Assembly (NCBI GenBank): GCA_937893675.1
Contig: CALBGI010000079.1
Coordinates: forward strand, 1 to 64,000
From: an uncultured Blautia sp.
GTDB lineage: Bacteria > Bacillota > Clostridia > Lachnospirales > Lachnospiraceae
Direction: 5' to 3'
DNA length: 64,000 nucleotides
Positions 61,187 through 64,000 of the stretch are shown in pieces. Made by a program: the position numbers and the translations under genes. Under the pieces are notes generated by a model. It was not told where the DNA came from. It made no database searches and worked only from the letters and a program-made list of their open reading frames with translations. How positions within the stretch are numbered: the first letter of the stretch is position 1; each line of letters begins with the position of its first letter.

Positions 61187-62191
61187 TTACTCAGCAAGGT
61201 TTTTGATGGATTTTCCGGGGATGATCTCGGTCTGGAGCTTTTCTGTCACAGGCTCCCCGCCTTCTTTTTGGAGCCGGCTCAAAATAATACGCGCCACCTC
61301 CCGGGCAATGCCCTCCGTGGGCTGGGACACAATGGTGAGCTTTGGACTGCAGGCCCTCGCAAAGGAAAGATTGTCAAATCCGATCACCGACAGCTCCTGG
61401 GGAATGGAAATCCCCATTTCGTTGCTTCCGATCACCGCCCCCATAGTCATTTCATAGTTGGTGACAAACACAGCCGTCATGTGCGGATTTCGTCTGTGAA
61501 GCGCTGTCAGACCCTCCACACCGCCCTGAATGGTATAATCGCCGTGGTAGATCAGCGATTCCTGCACCGGTATTCCGCGCCTTTTGTGTGCCTGGAAGTA
61601 ACCGTCCAGGCGCTCCCTGGCCGTAAATACATCCCTGGGACCACCGATGATCCCGATGTTTTTGTGACCGTTTTCCATAAGGAGCTCCACTGCCTCCTGT
61701 GCTGCCCGGTGGTTGTCCACCAATACGCAGTCACAGGCAAGTCCCTGGATGCTCCGGTCTATGAGCACGATCGGTTTTCCTGTCTGTCCAAAGGCCTCCA
61801 GATGTTTCCCCTGGGTATCCACCGGCATGTTGATGATGCCGTCCACACGCTTCCGCATGAGAAAATCTACGGCTTCCTTTTCCAGCTCCTTATCCGTCCG
61901 GCAGTCGCACACGATCGTGGCATAGCCGTGATTGCGGAGCACATCCTCCATGCCCGTGATGATCTCGGTACAGAAAATATTGTTCAGCTCCGGGATCACA
62001 ACGCCTATGGTCTTGGTGGCGTTGGTCTTTAATCCCCGCGCCACCTCATTCACTTCATAATGAAGCTCCTCAATGGCTGCCTCGATCTTCACTCTGTTTT
62101 TTTCCCGCACATTCCCCCCGTTAAAATAAGAAGAAATGGTGGCAAGCCCCAGGCCTGTCAGCTTTGCAATGTCTTTCATAGTCGCCGCCAT
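61187..62191 (-). CDS. LacI family repressor of the sugar-alcohol operon
   Basis: A 334-residue LacI/GalR repressor. The helix-turn-helix is MKDIAKLTGLGLATISSYFNGG, with hinge helix NEVARGLKTNATKTIGVVIP. The sugar-binding core has NIGIIGGPRDVFTARERLDGY and SVIGFDNLSFARACSPKLTIVSQP. It lies inside the operon it should control, between the FGGY kinase and aldolase genes. Two identical operators at the aldolase promoter fit a LacI-type dimer. Confidence 0.94.
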   Translation of the reverse strand: MAATMKDIAKLTGLGLATISSYFNGGNVREKNRVKIEAAIEELHYEVNEVARGLKTNATKTIGVVIPELNNIFCTEIITGMEDVLRNHGYATIVCDCRTDKELEKEAVDFLMRKRVDGIINMPVDTQGKHLEAFGQTGKPIVLIDRSIQGLACDCVLVDNHRAAQEAVELLMENGHKNIGIIGGPRDVFTARERLDGYFQAHKRRGIPVQESLIYHGDYTIQGGVEGLTALHRRNPHMTAVFVTNYEMTMGAVIGSNEMGISIPQELSVIGFDNLSFARACSPKLTIVSQPTEGIAREVARIILSRLQKEGGEPVTEKLQTEIIPGKSIKNLAE

Positions 62192-62221
62192 AGAAGCACT
62201 CCTCTCCGTCCATGCGGATTT

Positions 62222-63073
62222 TTATTTTGCTTTGCCGTCGCATCCACAGACTTTCATACGGTTCATCACCAGCTCTTTGACCGCTGCGATCCCGGCTTTG
62301 CCGTAAGCCTTTGGATCAATGGTGCCGGGATTTTCCGCAAAGGTCTCCTGCACTGCCCTGGAATAAGCCGCGCGAAGCTCCGTCGCAAAATTCACCTTGC
62401 AGATGCCGCGTTTCACACAGTCGCGCACATCCTCGTCGGTAAGACCGGAAGCGCCGTGAAGCACAAGCGGGATCTCCACAACTGCACGGATCTCGCTCAG
62501 GCGCTCTTTGTCAAGCACCGGTGTTCCCACATAAAAGCCGTGTGCGGTTCCGATGGCAACTGCAAGAGAGGTCACACCGGTGCGCTCTACAAATTCTTTT
62601 GCCTGCTGCGGGTCCGTATTGGTATCTGCCTCAGCCTCAAGGTCATCCTCCTTGCCGCCCACTTTGCCAAGCTCCGCCTCGCAGGGGATGCCAAGCGCTG
62701 CCGCCGCATCCGCCACTTTTTTGCTCACAGCGATATTTCCTTCAAATTCCTCATGGGAACCGTCGATCATCACAGAAGTGTAGCCTTCCTTCATAGCCTG
62801 CATGGCAAGCGCAAAGCTGCTGCCATGATCCAGGTGCAGGCACACCGGCACGGTTGCTTTTGCCGCCTCTGCCGCCACAATAGCTGCATAGGTCTCCAGT
62901 GTTCCGTATTTTACTGTGGACGGTGTGGTCTGAATCATCACCGGCGCGCGAAGCTCCTCCGCAGCCTGAATGATCGCTTTCACCATTTCCATATTTTCCG
63001 CATTGAACGCTCCTACTGCATATCCGCCTCTCTGTGCAGCCAAAAGCATTTCCTTTGATGTAACCAATGGCAT
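62222..63073 (-). CDS. Class II aldolase (fructose/tagatose-bisphosphate type)
   Basis: A 283-residue zinc aldolase. Metal ligands are in VCLHLDHGSSF, and AIGTAHGFYVG and VLHGASGLTD are active-site segments. Length and the PLVTSKEMLLAAQRGGYAVGAFN start fit the GatY/KbaY branch, which cleaves tagatose 1,6-bisphosphate. ATG 63073 follows AAGGAGG by 8 bases; the reading from 63178 runs through the operators. It is the first gene of the operon. Confidence 0.93.
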   Translation of the reverse strand: MPLVTSKEMLLAAQRGGYAVGAFNAENMEMVKAIIQAAEELRAPVMIQTTPSTVKYGTLETYAAIVAAEAAKATVPVCLHLDHGSSFALAMQAMKEGYTSVMIDGSHEEFEGNIAVSKKVADAAAALGIPCEAELGKVGGKEDDLEAEADTNTDPQQAKEFVERTGVTSLAVAIGTAHGFYVGTPVLDKERLSEIRAVVEIPLVLHGASGLTDEDVRDCVKRGICKVNFATELRAAYSRAVQETFAENPGTIDPKAYGKAGIAAVKELVMNRMKVCGCDGKAK

Positions 63074-63100
63074 ATCTTGCTCCTCCTTCATCCTCTCGAA

Positions 63101-63116
63101 ACCGAAACGTTTCTGT
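63101..63116. promoter_or_regulatory. LacI-type operator O2
   Basis: ACCGAAACGTTTCTGT with palindromic core GAAACGTTTC, downstream of the -10. It is identical to the site at 63135. Confidence 0.85.
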
Positions 63117-63124
63117 TTGCCCTT

Positions 63125-63153
63125 ATCATATATTACCGAAACGTTTCTGTCAA
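63125..63153 (-). promoter_or_regulatory. Promoter of the aldolase-led operon
   Basis: Minus-strand TTGACA (63148-63153) and TATGAT (63125-63130), 17-base spacer. An operator core fills the spacer, and the second covers the start of transcription. Confidence 0.85.
63135..63150. promoter_or_regulatory. LacI-type operator O1
   Basis: The same 16-mer as O2, 34 bases away; its core lies within the -35/-10 spacer. Confidence 0.85.
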
Positions 63154-63189
63154 CCAGAAAATATTTATCTTTTTTCATAAAAATTTTCC

Positions 63190-63218
63190 TTGTTTTTCGT
63201 TCAAAAACACGGTATGGT
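63190..63218 (+). promoter_or_regulatory. Candidate promoter of the RbsD/FucU gene
   Basis: TTGTTT (63190-63195) and TATGGT (63213-63218), 17-base spacer, divergent from the LacI operon. Confidence 0.5.
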
Positions 63219-63271
63219 GTAAAGAGGAAAAACTGTCTGACCGGCAGTATACAGAAAGGAGAACTTGGATT

Positions 63272-63715
63272 ATGTTAAAAGGAATCCCTGCAATTTTATC
63301 CCCGGAGTTATTAAAAGTATTATGCGAAATGGGCCACAGCGACCGTCTTGTGATCGCTGACGGAAATTTCCCTGTGGAGTCCATGGGCAAAAACGCAATC
63401 ACCATCCGCTGCGACGGACACGGCGTTCCGGAGCTTCTGGACGCCATTCTTCAGGTATTCCCGCTGGACACCTATGTGGAGCATCCGGTAAACCTCATGG
63501 AGGTTATGGCCGGTGACAATGTAGAAACCCCCATCTGGGACACCTACAAAGAAATCATTGCCAAACACGATGAGCGCGGTGCCGCTGCCGTCGGCAACAT
63601 CGAACGTTTTGCATTCTATGACGAAGCCAAAACCGCATACTGCATCATCTCCACCGGAGAAAAAGCGCTTTACGCAAATATCATGCTTCAGAAGGGTGTC
63701 GTTGTTGACAACTGA
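63272..63715 (+). CDS. RbsD/FucU family sugar mutarotase
   Basis: A 147-residue protein. The start LKGIPAILSPELLKVLCEMGHSDRLVIADGNFP holds His22 and Asp in the active site, and the C-terminus has ERFAFYDEAKTAYCIISTGEKALYANIMLQKG. FucU enzymes interconvert alpha and beta forms of fucose or related sugars. ATG 63272 follows AGAAAGGAG. It diverges from the LacI operon and probably feeds the right sugar anomer to it. The specificity for fucose versus ribose versus galactose is unknown. Confidence 0.9.
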   Translation: MLKGIPAILSPELLKVLCEMGHSDRLVIADGNFPVESMGKNAITIRCDGHGVPELLDAILQVFPLDTYVEHPVNLMEVMAGDNVETPIWDTYKEIIAKHDERGAAAVGNIERFAFYDEAKTAYCIISTGEKALYANIMLQKGVVVDN

Positions 63716-63740
63716 ATCCCTCTGATTTTGCACGTTTTTA

Positions 63741-63769
63741 AACCCCGCAGACAGCTTCTGCGGGGTTTT
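63741..63769 (+). terminator. Terminator of the RbsD/FucU gene
   Basis: CCCCGCAGA/TCTGCGGGG-like arms (63743-63751 and 63757-63765) with a short loop and TTTT after it. Confidence 0.85.
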
Positions 63770-63854
63770 CAAAATTACAGGAAGGACGCTCTCATATGCT
63801 ATAATAAAGACACTAAAAAACACGGGCTGCGCCAGCCCGAAAGGAGGAATCCCT

Positions 63855-64000
63855 ATGAAAAAGAAAGTAAACCGTCTGCATTTTTTCCTTCCGCTGCTGG
63901 GGTTCATTTTCTGTCTGCTTCTTCCCGTATGTACGCAGGCAGGCAGCGCTGAAGAATATCTTCTTCCCGACGGCAATTTCCGTTATTACGAAGACAGCGA
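63855..64000 (+). CDS. Secreted protein, N-terminal part, possible YARHG-type
   Basis: An open frame from ATG 63855 running off the window end, 48 codons seen. AAAGGAGG lies upstream, and TATAAT is at 63800-63805. It begins with a basic stretch and a hydrophobic signal segment (LHFFLPLLGFIFCLLLPVC), followed by SAEEYLLPDGNFRYYEDS. The last part resembles the start of YARHG-domain proteins (YILPDS-RYL). That reading is weak with so little sequence. Confidence 0.6.
   Translation, partial: MKKKVNRLHFFLPLLGFIFCLLLPVCTQAGSAEEYLLPDGNFRYYEDS

Overview
The window looks like a chromosomal segment of a gut-type Lachnospiraceae bacterium (Clostridia). This is inferred from moderate GC, strong AGGAGG ribosome sites, YesN/YesM-type two-component pairs, many AraC regulators, DUF4250 and DUF3343 proteins, and many sugar ABC transporters. 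I cannot name the genus. Most genes lie on the minus strand. I saw no tRNA, rRNA, CRISPR array, prophage or intact insertion sequence.

Layout. 0.1-4.7 kb: a MarR regulator with a two-subunit ABC exporter. 4.8-7.7 kb: clpB with a CIRCE/HrcA operator and a small ATGA-coupled DUF4250 gene. 7.8-8.6 kb: an AbrB/PIN toxin-antitoxin pair. 8.6-11.6 kb: a C39-like peptidase behind a selenium/sulfur trio (yedF, cysteine desulfurase, DUF3343), preceded by a 119-bp tandem repeat. 11.9-16.8 kb: glycogen branching enzyme, TetR and AraC regulators and an MFS carrier. 17-26 kb: a rhamnose-type ABC transporter divergent from a response regulator and a histidine kinase that carries a C-terminal AraC module. 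26-30 kb: an ECF sigma/anti-sigma pair, a decayed Rpn-type nuclease gene and an MqsA/SocA (Panacea)-type toxin-antitoxin pair. 30-32.7 kb: rhaA and rhaB. 32.8-43.9 kb: a sedoheptulokinase-like FGGY kinase, a second ribose-type ABC transporter and its likely sensor operon (response regulator, kinase, extracytoplasmic sugar-binding protein). 44-55.8 kb: a glycan locus with a GH112 phosphorylase, M24 and M20 peptidases, a MalFG-type transporter, an aldo/keto reductase, a UroD-fold methyltransferase-like protein and two AraC regulators. 56-63.8 kb: a LacI-controlled operon (aldo/keto reductase, PfkB kinase, GatD-like dehydrogenase, FGGY kinase, LacI, class II aldolase) divergent from an RbsD/FucU mutarotase. 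The window ends inside a secreted protein gene.

How it works together. The theme is uptake and catabolism of plant- or host-derived sugars. L-rhamnose import (17-21.6 kb) and RhaA/RhaB (30-32.7 kb) fit together, but no rhamnulose-1-phosphate aldolase lies here. A GH112 phosphorylase acting on galactosyl-rhamnose would feed the same route; that specificity is inference. The LacI operon encodes a plausible non-PTS polyol/tagatose-phosphate route. The most unusual items are the histidine kinase-AraC fusion, the polyol operon with two identical operators around its promoter, the paralogous hairpins between the second transporter and its kinase gene, and the MqsA/SocA-type toxin-antitoxin pair with an unrecognised toxin.
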